Shown here in pieces: positions 33,769 through 44,430 of a stretch of 59,216 nucleotides of DNA; within the stretch, counting starts at the first letter, position 1, and every line of letters starts with the position of its first letter. Below the pieces are notes generated by a model. That model had not been told where the DNA came from. It saw only the letters and a program-made list of their open reading frames with translations, and did no database searches. A program made the position numbers and the translations under genes. This DNA comes from an uncultured Caldilineaceae bacterium. GTDB taxonomy: Bacteria; Chloroflexota; Anaerolineae; Caldilineales; Caldilineaceae. The stretch covers positions 1 to 59,216 of the forward strand of contig CATOTS010000007.1 of the NCBI GenBank assembly GCA_951813625.1, given 5' to 3'.

Positions 33769-36700
33769 CTACTCTTCGAAGTCTTCAGGATACAACGTGA
33801 CCTGAATGTACCGGTCCACCCGCAGATACTCCAGCGCCGCCGCCTTGATGTCGGCCACGGTCACCGCCTCCGCCCGGCTCTTCGCCACCTCCAGGTCAAC
33901 CAGGTTCGCCAGCTCCACGCCCTCTTCCGTGGCGTAATACGCAATCACATTCAGCCAGAAGCTGTTCTGCTCCACCTGCTCCTCCCGCTGCCGCACGTAC
34001 TGCGCCTTGGCCGCATCCAGCAGGTCTTCACGCGGCCCGTCATTGTGCAGCCCGGTGATCTGCGCAAACAGCGCCCCCACCAGCTCCTCCACGCGCCCCG
34101 GATCACTGCCGAAGTAGACCGAGACCTCGAACAGACCGTCCGGCTCGGGCACCGTGTTCGCCGACGCGCCGTACGCATAGACGCCGCCCCGCTCTTCGCG
34201 CAGGTCCTCACGCATCAGCGTGTCCAGGATCGTCGCCAGCATTCGCAGCCGCAGCCTCGTGTCCAGCGTGTCCTCCGCAGGACCTGTGAACAGCATCGAG
34301 GTGATGCTCTGCTCCTCCTGCCCGCGATAGACCGGCGCCACTACCACGCCCGTCGGCGGGTCCGGCGCCACGTCCTTCCACGTCTCTTCCCGGCCCGTCG
34401 AAGGCAGATTGCCCAGGTAGCGCTGCGACCAGTCAACCATCTGCTCGACTTCGAAGTTGCCAACGAAAACGAACGTGAAGTCGCTGAAGTCAGCGAACCG
34501 CTCCTCGTAAATCTCGAAGGCACGCTCGAGGTCTAGCGAATCGACTATCTCCAGCGTCGTTACGTTTCGCCGCACCGTATCGCCGTGCCGCGCCTCGATG
34601 AACGCGTCCGTCAGCGCGCTGCGGGGGTCCAGCTCCCGGTTGCGCAACGATTCGATGTACTGGTCCTTCAGTGTCGCAAACGCGTCGTCATCCGCGTTCG
34701 CCGCCGTGCCGTAGAGATAGACAAGCTGAAACAGCGTCTCGATATGCTCTTTGCCCGAATGGCCGTGGAACCCTTCGTCCAGCTCGCCAATATACGGGCT
34801 GACCCCGACCGACTGGTCGGCCAGCAGCCTTTGCAGCGCCGCATAACTCACGTCGCCTACCGCGCTCTGGCTGACGATGCTGTCGATGAAGTCCGCCTCG
34901 GGATAGTCCTCATCGCTCACCAGCGACGAACCGCCCGGGCTGGTCGCGCTGAACAGGACCTCCTCCTCCTTGAAACTGGTCGGCTTCAGCAGCACACGCA
35001 CACCGTTCGCAAGCGTCAGGTCGGTGATGTTGTAAGTCTCGTCCGTCTCGCGTGAGACAATCTCCACCGGTTCCGGGATCTCCGTCAACAGCTCGGTGAC
35101 CGCTTCGATGTCCTCGTACGCGTCCACCTGCTTGGCCTGCAGACCGTCGATCACCGCTGCCAGCTCCTCCTCTCTCGGCAGCGTGTCCGCCTCCGGCTCC
35201 GGCCCGATGATCATGACCGACCGGTTGCTGCCGCCCACAAACTGCTCCGCCTTCTGGTTCACGTCCTCCGGCGAAATGTCCGCCAGCAATCGCTCCACCA
35301 GGCGGTACTCGAACTCGATGCCCGGCACGCCCTCGTTCTCGAGGTAATTGCGGCTGTACTCCCTCGCCAGCGAGAAACTGTTCAGGTTGTCCCGATCATT
35401 GTACAGGCGCAGATAGTCGTTTAGCAGGTCCGACTTGGCCTGCTCCAGCTCGACAGCCGTAAAGCCGTGCCGCCGCACCCGTTCCACCTCGGTCAGCGCG
35501 GCGTCCAGGCCGGTAGTCACCTCACCCTGGCGCGCCTGCACGTCCACGATCTGGTAGTTGACGCCGCGCACCAGCTGGCCCTCGTTGACCGCGGCCCCCA
35601 GGAACGGCGAATCGGCCTCCCTGGCAATGTCGTCGAGGCGGAAATTCAGCATCCTGTAGAATAGTCTGCCCAGCAGCAGGTCCCGGTAGACGCCGACCGT
35701 GTTGAGGTCATTCGACGCCTGCCGGTAGATGATCCAGCTTAGCGTACGCGGGAATTCAGGGTCGGTGATAATCATATACTGCGTCTCATCCAGCTCAGGC
35801 AGCGTGTATTCGCCCCGATCACGCGCCCCTTCCGGGTTCGCCAGCCCGCCGAAATGCTCCACAATCCTGGCCTCGGTCGCGTCCACGTCGAGGTCGCCCA
35901 CCACGATCACCGACATCAGGTCTGGCCGGTACCACTCCTCGTAGAAGCGGCGCAACGTCTCCGCCGGCGCGTTCCGAACGATCTCCATGTCGCCGATCGG
36001 GTCCCGCTCTTCATAACGCGAGCCGCCCAGCAGGAATTGGAAGATCTGCTTGTTCAAGCGGCCGCCCGCGTCCTGGTCGCGCAGCCGTTCCTCCTCAATC
36101 ACGACGCCGCGCTCCAGCTCAACCTCATCCGCGGCAATCGTCGCCCGGCTGGCCCAGTCCTCCGCCACCTGGAACGTCTTGCTGATGATATCCTCGTCGT
36201 CGGTCGGGAACTCCAGGAAGTAGACCGTCTCGTTGAACGAGGTGTACGCGTTCACGTCCGGCCCGAAGGTCATGCCCACGCTCTCAAAGTAAGCGACCAG
36301 CTCCTGCTTCGGAAAGCGCTCGGTGCCGTTGAACATCATGTGTTCCAGGAAATGGGCCAGGCCAAGCTGGTCCTCGTCCTCCTGCACCGAGCCCGCATTG
36401 ACCACCAGCATCAGCGTGGCCCGGTTGGCCGGCTCCGTGTTGTGCCGAATATAGTAGGTCAGCCCGTTGTCCAGCTGCACTTTGCGGATCTGCTCGTGCA
36501 GCGGCAGCACCGCGTCCATCGCCAGAACCTCGCTGTCGAGGTCCGCGACAACCATCGCCTCTTCGGCCTCCTCGACCTCGGCGACCTCTTCCTCCGCCTG
36601 CGAAGACTCTTGCGCCTCTGAAGACTCTTGCGCTTCTGAAGACGCTTCCGCCTGCGCCGGCTCCTCCGCCTGTTGCTCGCTCTGCTCGGTCGCCGCCGTT

Positions 36701-36867
36701 CCCGTCGCGGCCGACCCGCCCATGCCTTCACACGCCGAGACGAGCAGCGCCAAAACCAGCAGGATCACAATAAGCAGATGCGCCCGCCGCAGGCCCCGGC
36801 CCGGCGCACGCCTGCCTCTTGCCTGCCGCCGCGAACGCGCAGAAACTTTGGCTATTGCTTTCGTCAT
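33769..36867 (-). CDS. M16 zinc metallopeptidase, two-lobed, lipoprotein
   Basis: 1032 residues. A basic N-terminus and hydrophobic helix end in the lipobox LVSAC (C46), so the mature protein is lipid-anchored outside the membrane. A low-complexity acidic linker (SSEAQESSEAQESSQAEEE, about 75-105) follows. The N-lobe has the inverted zinc motif HFLEH (H172, E175, H176) and the third ligand Glu near 252 (ELERGVVIEEERLRDQ). The C-lobe is a catalytically silent M16 repeat (about 600-1030). The family degrades peptides inside a clamshell chamber. No second M16 gene lies next to it, since both halves are fused. Likely role: turnover of extracytoplasmic peptides. Confidence 0.93.
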   Translation of the reverse strand: MTKAIAKVSARSRRQARGRRAPGRGLRRAHLLIVILLVLALLVSACEGMGGSAATGTAATEQSEQQAEEPAQAEASSEAQESSEAQESSQAEEEVAEVEEAEEAMVVADLDSEVLAMDAVLPLHEQIRKVQLDNGLTYYIRHNTEPANRATLMLVVNAGSVQEDEDQLGLAHFLEHMMFNGTERFPKQELVAYFESVGMTFGPDVNAYTSFNETVYFLEFPTDDEDIISKTFQVAEDWASRATIAADEVELERGVVIEEERLRDQDAGGRLNKQIFQFLLGGSRYEERDPIGDMEIVRNAPAETLRRFYEEWYRPDLMSVIVVGDLDVDATEARIVEHFGGLANPEGARDRGEYTLPELDETQYMIITDPEFPRTLSWIIYRQASNDLNTVGVYRDLLLGRLFYRMLNFRLDDIAREADSPFLGAAVNEGQLVRGVNYQIVDVQARQGEVTTGLDAALTEVERVRRHGFTAVELEQAKSDLLNDYLRLYNDRDNLNSFSLAREYSRNYLENEGVPGIEFEYRLVERLLADISPEDVNQKAEQFVGGSNRSVMIIGPEPEADTLPREEELAAVIDGLQAKQVDAYEDIEAVTELLTEIPEPVEIVSRETDETYNITDLTLANGVRVLLKPTSFKEEEVLFSATSPGGSSLVSDEDYPEADFIDSIVSQSAVGDVSYAALQRLLADQSVGVSPYIGELDEGFHGHSGKEHIETLFQLVYLYGTAANADDDAFATLKDQYIESLRNRELDPRSALTDAFIEARHGDTVRRNVTTLEIVDSLDLERAFEIYEERFADFSDFTFVFVGNFEVEQMVDWSQRYLGNLPSTGREETWKDVAPDPPTGVVVAPVYRGQEEQSITSMLFTGPAEDTLDTRLRLRMLATILDTLMREDLREERGGVYAYGASANTVPEPDGLFEVSVYFGSDPGRVEELVGALFAQITGLHNDGPREDLLDAAKAQYVRQREEQVEQNSFWLNVIAYYATEEGVELANLVDLEVAKSRAEAVTVADIKAAALEYLRVDRYIQVTLYPEDFEE

Positions 36868-37383
36868 GTTCGACTCCTTTATCGATGAGTGTTTGGAAAG
36901 GCTATGCTACCGCTTCCCAATCTATCACCCGAATCTGAAATATCCCTTGCTGTTCGGTTAATCTTCCTTAACCTGCGCGATCAACGCAGACAGGCCATTC
37001 CAAATTGCCGTCTTTACCAAGTAGTCGGTTGCCTCTACGCAACCAGACCACCAATCAAAAAGTATATGCCAGCCGATAGAGATACCAAAAAACCGCCCCT
37101 TGGGTTCCAAATTTGGTTCGCCCCCTTTCCGTTTCTCGCCCCACCATTTCCCGACGCCCCATCCCCTTCCCCGCTTCAGAGAATCGGGACTCCCGAATCA
37201 TATGTCCATCAATTCGCGCCTCGACCACGCCCGGACATCCCCAAACCGAGCATATCGCCCGGCTTAGGCGGCCTCGCGTCCCCTTATGTCCCTACGCGGA
37301 CTCTCTCCCATTCCGTCGCCCACAGTCCCCCGCCCCCGGCAGTTCCTGGAAGCTGGTCACTGGAAGCTGGTCACTGCCCTTCT

Positions 37384-37444
37384 GGACGGTCGGGCCTGCG
37401 GCCCTCCCTTGTGCGGGGGGACTCCCCCCGCAACGCCCCCCTGA
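37384..37444 (+). repeat. Core hairpin repeat (copy 3)
   Basis: Same 55-60 bp core as at 16721, 16890 and 32765 (minus), nearly identical, preceded by TCTGGACGG. Confidence 0.85.
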
Positions 37445-37466
37445 CAAAACCCGCAGTTGCCGCCCT

Positions 37467-37517
37467 TCGTGGAGATTCGCGCAAATTCGTGGATAAAGCC
37501 GTTGCCCTTGACGTTAC
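37467..37517 (+). repeat. 'cttcgtggag' module (copy 2)
   Basis: Near-identical to 16797-16850 and again directly downstream of a core hairpin. Confidence 0.75.
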
Positions 37518-37553
37518 ATTTCGAGTTTCGGGTCTTTCGCATTCCGGCCGTTC

Positions 37554-37615
37554 TGGACGGTCGGGCCTGCGGCCCTCCCTTGTGCGGGGGGACTCCCCCC
37601 GCAACGCCCCCCTGA
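37554..37615 (+). repeat. Core hairpin repeat (copy 4)
   Basis: Direct repeat of the copy at 37384, 170 bp downstream, again ending in CGCCCCCCTGACA. Confidence 0.85.
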
Positions 37616-37841
37616 CACCCCTCCACCCGCCGCCGGGTGTGGCGTCATTGCGACCCTGTGCAACCTGCGACCCAGCCCCCCGCCACCGTGCGTGCGCAAT
37701 TCCCGCCTGTCTCCAACGCGCCGCGTGCCTACACGGCCGTGAGTGCGCGTCGCCAGCCGATCGCGCGTTCGACAGCTAGGCGCCTCCCCCCGCAGTTCCT
37801 GACCCCTCTCCCCTGTACCCTGACCCCTGCAGTTTGACGTT

Positions 37842-37893
37842 CTTCGTGGAGCTTCGCGCAAATCCGTGGATAAAGCCGTTGCCCTTAACCTTG
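37842..37893 (+). repeat. 'cttcgtggag' module (copy 3)
   Basis: More diverged copy (CTTCGTGGAGCTTCGCGCA), preceded by CTGCAGTTTGACGTT rather than a core hairpin. Confidence 0.65.
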
Positions 37894-37983
37894 CAATTTC
37901 CAGTTTCGCCCCTTCCGTGTTCCGGCCCTTCAGCGATGAAGGGCTAGGGGTCGCTGACATTCCCAACGAATAGACACAAGAGT

Positions 37984-38923
37984 CGGCATCTACAGCTACC
38001 CCCATGCCATCCCATCTCTCCTTCGCCAAATTTCCCGTACCGAAGACCTCCGCCCGAGCCGTCGCCGTAAATCATCCCCATCCCAAAATCAGATGAATCA
38101 CAGTTTGGACAAAAATTTCGGCATCTACAACCATCCCCATGCCATCCCATCTCTCCTACGCCCAATTTCCCGTACCGAAGACCTCCGCCCGAACCGTCGC
38201 CGTTAATCATCCCCATCCCAAAATCAGACGAATCACAGTTCAGACAAAAATTTCGGCATCTACAGCTGCCCCCATGTCATCCCATCTCTCCTACGCCAAA
38301 TTTCCCGTACCGAAGACCTCCGCCCTAACCGTCGCCGTTAATCATCCCCATCCCAAAATCAGACGAATCACAGTTCAGACAAAAATGTCGGCATCTACAA
38401 CCATCCCCATTCCATCCCATCTCTCCTACGCCCAATTTCCCGTACCGAAAACCGCCGCCCCAACCGTCGCCGTTAATCATCCCCATCCCAAAATCAGACG
38501 AATCACAGTTCAGACAAAAATGTCGGCATCTACAACCATCCCCATTCCATCCCAACTCTCCTACGCCCAATTTCCCGGACCGAAGACCTCCGCCCGAACC
38601 GTCGCCGTTAATCATCCCCATCCCAAAATCAGACGAATCACAGTTCAGACAAAAATGTCGGCGTCTACAACCATCCCCATTCCATCCCAACTCTCCTTCG
38701 CCCAATTTCCCGTACCGAAGACCGCCGCCCGAGCCGTCGCCGTTAATCATCCCCATCCCAAAATCAGACGAATCACAGTTCAGACAAAAATGTCGGCATC
38801 TACAACCATCCCCATTCCATCCCATCTCTCCTTCGCCCAATTTCCCGGACCGAAGACCGCCGCCCGAACCGTCGCCGTTAATCATCCCCATCCCAAAATC
38901 AGACGAATCACAGTTCAGACAAG
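37984..38923. repeat. Tandem array of seven 135-bp units
   Basis: Unit starts (CGGCATCTACA and variants) lie at 37984, 38119, 38254, 38389, 38524, 38659 and 38794, each exactly 135 bp apart, with the array ending at about 38923. There are no indels between units, only substitutions. The first unit is the most diverged and carries a TGA in the plus frame. Because 135 is a multiple of 3, one frame stays open on each strand: plus 38139-38969 (45-residue period, HPHPKIRRITVQTKMSAST) and minus 38325-38891 (GMGMINGDGSGGGLR). Neither has a ribosome site or gene context that I can see. The array is not CRISPR: no spacers and units are too long. Confidence 0.9.
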
Positions 38924-39200
38924 TGTCAACCTGCCCTGGTCTAAACAGGCACTGTCTATGCCTTGGTAGTTACAATTGACCAAAAGAGTGGAATCGCGTG
39001 CAAGAGCCAGCCGCGCGCGCTATAGTAGGACCATGACCTGCGCGACATGCGCCGGCAACGCCAGCAGAAACAACATCGCCGCCGCCGCGCAACCCTATTT
39101 CGCGCAATTCCGGGCAAGAGATCTGAAACCGTGCTACGCTGTCATGACCATGCCAATTCAACCAAGGGATTCCAGCCAGAATCGGCCCGCAAAAAACTGG

Positions 39201-39250
39201 ATCGACCCGACCTGACCGGACCTGACCGGACTTCACCGGACTTCACCCGA
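39201..39250 (+). repeat. 10-bp tandem repeat, five units
   Basis: ATCGACCCGA, CCTGACCGGA, CCTGACCGGA, CTTCACCGGA, CTTCACCCGA in exact 10-base phase. Confidence 0.75.
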
Positions 39251-39400
39251 CTTCGGAGGCACAAAACAATTGCCCCGGATTCCTGCCATAATTCCTGCTA
39301 CGCTGCAAATGACATGCGATTCAAACCACAAAATTCTACCCGAAATACGCTCGAATTACCGCCATTCCCGGAACCCGACACCCCTCCCACAAGAAAAAAA

Positions 39401-39450
39401 ATTGGACGACATTGGGCTATATTGGGCTACATTGGACGACATGAGTCGAC
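39401..39450 (+). repeat. 10-bp tandem repeat, five units, different sequence
   Basis: ATTGGACGAC, ATTGGGCTAT, ATTGGGCTAC, ATTGGACGAC, ATGAGTCGAC in exact 10-base phase, 200 bp after the first 10-bp repeat. Confidence 0.75.
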
Positions 39451-40051
39451 GTATTCTGCCAAAACGAGAGGACTTCGGTCCCAAGATGCAATGGAGCCAG
39501 GCGACCGCCATCTCAGGTCTGCAAACACGCAAATCTTGCGACCACCGACCGGACGAACCAGGACTGTTTTGAGAGGCTGAGAACGTCGAATCGCTCGGTC
39601 TTGCAAGGGAAGCTGCTGAGAAACTGGAAACCACCCGATTGAAGCCAACTGCTTTCACACGCCGCCCGCAAGGGCGAGGCGACTGAAATTCCAGGATGCG
39701 ACCCTTGCCCAAAGGCGTGGCTCCAAAAAGGATCTATCTTGAATGTCTCAGAATGCTCCGCAAAATGACTTGCAACGCGCCCAAGCGCATGCCTCTATCT
39801 GCAACGCGCGGTCCGCCAAAGTTACACAAGCTTTCGCGAAATCTTGGCCGCTCTTGTCCACTCTGGGACATTTTGAGGCATGACTCGGCCCCTTTAGCCC
39901 CAGGATCTCGCCGATGCATGCACCCGAGCGAACTGTCGTCGAAATGGACGAAGTAACCCGCCGGTTCTGACGTCCGGGCGCCCAATTCGCAACCCGCTCG
40001 ACGCCAGCTGCAGGCACACGTGCGGGCCGGGCCGCCACCAACACAACCGGT

Positions 40052-40081
40052 TTGACAATCCGAGCGCTCCTGCCCTACAAT
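40052..40081 (+). promoter_or_regulatory. Strong sigma70-type promoter for the siroheme reductase operon
   Basis: Perfect TTGACA (40052-40057), 18-bp spacer, TACAAT (40076-40081), leaving a leader of about 175 bases before GTG 40264. Confidence 0.65.
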
Positions 40082-40263
40082 TACGGCCTAAGAAGGTCGT
40101 TCCAGATAAACCGAGGCGCCCAGTCGCCTCCATCGATTCAAACATAGACGCCCATACGCAGGACCCAGGCTTGCCCGGCCGCGCAAAGGCATGCTTCGGG
40201 GCTCCCACGAACAGGTCGCCGCTCCCACCCGGAGCAGCAACGCAACAAGGCAAGGAGACTACC

Positions 40264-42522
<2,259 letters not shown>

Positions 42523-42556
42523 GCGCCATCCCTGGACGCCAAAGCCGGAGAAGACG

Positions 42557-43153
42557 ATGACTGCACCGCAACGTATGAGCGTCAAATTCTACTTCGATGA
42601 GCTCTCCGTCGACGTCGAAGAGTTCATCCCTGTCTTCCACCGCTGGATCCGCGAAAATGTCGTGCCCAACGAGCTCCTGCTCGACGTCGCCGACTACAAG
42701 CACATAATCGACGGGCCCGCAATCCTCCTCGTCGGCCACGAAGCCGATTATGTCATCGACTTGACCGACGGCAAGCCGGGATTCCTATATGTCCGCAAAC
42801 GCGATCTGGGCGTCGATCTGCCCGAAGCGCTGGCGACGACCCTTGCGCAGGCGCTCAACAGCATCAGACTCGCCGAAACCGACGTCGAGCTGCAGGGCAA
42901 GCTGAAGCTTCGCACCGATGCCGCCAAGATCGTCCTGCTGGACCGGCTCAACTACCCCAATCAAACGCCCAACGGCAGCGGGAGCAACGACGCCGGCCAG
43001 ACCGCTCAGAGCCAGCTGGCCGAAAATCTGGGCGTCCTCTTTGGCGAGAACGTAACCGTCACCCGTGTCGAGAACGACGCCCGCGAGCCGCTGACATTCG
43101 AGTTGAACGCGCCCGCCGCGCCCGACGTCGACACCCTCCTGGGCCGCCTCTGA
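42557..43153 (+). CDS. Conserved-looking hypothetical protein of the siroheme reductase operon
   Basis: 198 residues, soluble, starting 34 bases after the reductase stop. The N-terminal half is an alpha/beta region (MSVKFYFDELSVDVEEFIPVFHRWIRENVVPNELLLDVADYKHI, then GPAILLVGHEADYVIDL). The C-terminal half resembles a degenerate mirror (LGVLFGENVTVTRVENDAREPLTFELNA). No cysteines or metal motifs. I do not recognise a family. Position between the reductase and the TrpD2-like gene suggests an assembly or regulatory role for nitrite/sulfite reduction, which is inference. Confidence 0.7.
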   Translation: MTAPQRMSVKFYFDELSVDVEEFIPVFHRWIRENVVPNELLLDVADYKHIIDGPAILLVGHEADYVIDLTDGKPGFLYVRKRDLGVDLPEALATTLAQALNSIRLAETDVELQGKLKLRTDAAKIVLLDRLNYPNQTPNGSGSNDAGQTAQSQLAENLGVLFGENVTVTRVENDAREPLTFELNAPAAPDVDTLLGRL

Positions 43154-43296
43154 AGCTGGCGCCGCCCAACCGTCCCGCTGCCCCGTGCATGGCGGCAAGG
43201 CGGCAAGGCGGCTGCCCAAAATGAGACCGATTGCGGGCCGTCGCCTATTCGGCAACGTCCGCCCGTGACCGATCTCGAACCGACGGCAGGTCAACG

Positions 43297-44364
43297 ATGT
43301 TAAGCCCAACCGTAGAAGACCGCTCCATCTACGCGACCGACCGCGACCCCGGTCCGTTCATCCCCTTCATCAAGGCTGTCGGTCGCGGCGAAAAACTGAA
43401 GAGGGACCTCACGTACGACGAGTCAGTCGAGGCCCTGCGCCAGATCGTCGAGCAGACCTGCTCACCCGCGCAGGCCGGCGCCTTTCTCATCACGCAGCGC
43501 GTCAAGGGCGAGGCGGTCGACGAGATTCGCGGCTTCACCGACCTCCTGCGAGCCGAGACCATCATCCAGATCGAACCCCGCGTCGAAGGTTTGCTCGACT
43601 TGGCCGCGCCCTACGACGGCAAGGTCAACACCGCGCAGCTGGTTCCCGCCATCGCTATTCTGCTGGCTGAGGCCGGGCTTCCGGTCGTGCTTCACGGCGA
43701 TGAGGACGTGCCCACCAAGTCGGGAATCGGGCCGGGACCGGTGTTGCGGGCGATGGGCGTGGCCGACGACCTCGGTCCTGAAGAGGTACGGCAAATGGTC
43801 GAGTCGGTCGGCTTCGGCTACCTCTCCGCCCGCCTCTTCGCGCCGCAGTGGCATGCTCTGCTGCCCTTGCGCCACCAGTTCGGTTTGCGCACCGTCCTCA
43901 ACAGCGTCGAGAAGCTCCTCAATCCCGCCAACGCGCCCTATCAGCTCAGCGGCTTCTTCCACGGCAACTATATCGAGCGGCTGCGCGCCGTCCAGACCGG
44001 CTCCAGGCGCAGCTTCATCGTCCAGGGCGAGGAAGGTTCCATCGAAATGGCGGTCGGACGCAAGACCCATATTTTTGCCGAGGACGCGGCCAGCGACCTG
44101 GTCCTTGACCCACCATCGCTTGGCCACGTCGAGCGCGTCCGCATTCACTCGCCGGGGAACGCGGCCGAACATGCCGCTCTCAACCAGGCCGCCCTCGCAG
44201 GCGAACCGGGCGACGCCGCCGAACAGGTCTGCCTGACCGCCGGCGTCATTCTCCATCTCTTCGATCTGGCAAACAGTGTGCCAGAAGGCATCAAACGCGC
44301 GCGCAAGATCATCGCCGCCGGCGCGGCAACTGTCCGGCTGGCTCGCGTGGTCAATGCAAGTTGA
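43297..44364 (+). CDS. Anthranilate phosphoribosyltransferase-like (TrpD2/YbiB-type) protein
   Basis: 355 residues from ATG 43297; the open frame to 43231 lacks support. Nucleoside phosphorylase/phosphoribosyltransferase class III fold: N-terminal helical domain (LTYDESVEALRQIVEQTCSPAQAGAFLITQRVKGE) and the large domain (DLAAPYDGKVNTAQLVPAIAILLAEAGLPVVLHGDEDVPTKSGIG). True TrpD has KHGNR and GGTGGD at the PRPP site; here these read VVLHGDE and DLAAPYDGK. It is therefore the TrpD2 branch, known to bind nucleic acid rather than make tryptophan. No other trp genes are near. Co-location with the siroheme reductase suggests a linked but unknown function. Confidence 0.8.
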   Translation: MLSPTVEDRSIYATDRDPGPFIPFIKAVGRGEKLKRDLTYDESVEALRQIVEQTCSPAQAGAFLITQRVKGEAVDEIRGFTDLLRAETIIQIEPRVEGLLDLAAPYDGKVNTAQLVPAIAILLAEAGLPVVLHGDEDVPTKSGIGPGPVLRAMGVADDLGPEEVRQMVESVGFGYLSARLFAPQWHALLPLRHQFGLRTVLNSVEKLLNPANAPYQLSGFFHGNYIERLRAVQTGSRRSFIVQGEEGSIEMAVGRKTHIFAEDAASDLVLDPPSLGHVERVRIHSPGNAAEHAALNQAALAGEPGDAAEQVCLTAGVILHLFDLANSVPEGIKRARKIIAAGAATVRLARVVNAS

Positions 44365-44430
44365 ATCGGGACGTGCTGCCAGAAGGGTGAGGTTTCGCCG
44401 GCCCTTTGAAGCCGGTTCCACGCCTTAAGC

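Larger units (their letters stand above)
36868..37983. other. Long intergenic region with dispersed repeats, no supported gene
   Basis: About 1.1 kb without a believable reading frame. The first 300 bases are less GC-rich. Contents are core hairpin copies (37384-37444, 37554-37615), cttcgtggag modules (37467-37517, 37842-37893), a short tandem GGAAGCTGGTCACT x2 (37351-37378) and CTGCAGTTTGACGTTC at 37827-37842. Frames through the cores yield peptides such as GESPRTREGRRPDRP, which are repeat translations. Confidence 0.7.
38924..40051. other. Gene-poor region of lower GC content, no supported gene
   Basis: About 1.1 kb between the array and the nitrite/sulfite reductase promoter. Frames up to about 175 codons exist, but none shows family motifs, codon bias or a ribosome site. 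Base composition around 39260-39900 is noticeably more AT-rich than the window. It holds two 10-bp-period tandem repeats. Confidence 0.6.

Noticed and set aside
37984..38923. CRISPR array
   Set aside because: Units are 135 bp, contiguous and without variable spacers, and there are no cas genes in the window.
38139..38969. A 276-residue repeat protein gene on the plus strand
   Set aside because: The frame is open mainly because 135 is divisible by 3. No ribosome site, signal or gene neighbour supports it, and the minus strand is open too. Kept only as a finding.
39047..39580. A 177-residue gene in the gene-poor region
   Set aside because: It contains the 10-bp tandem repeats, has no domain and no ribosome site, and its composition is unlike neighbouring genes.
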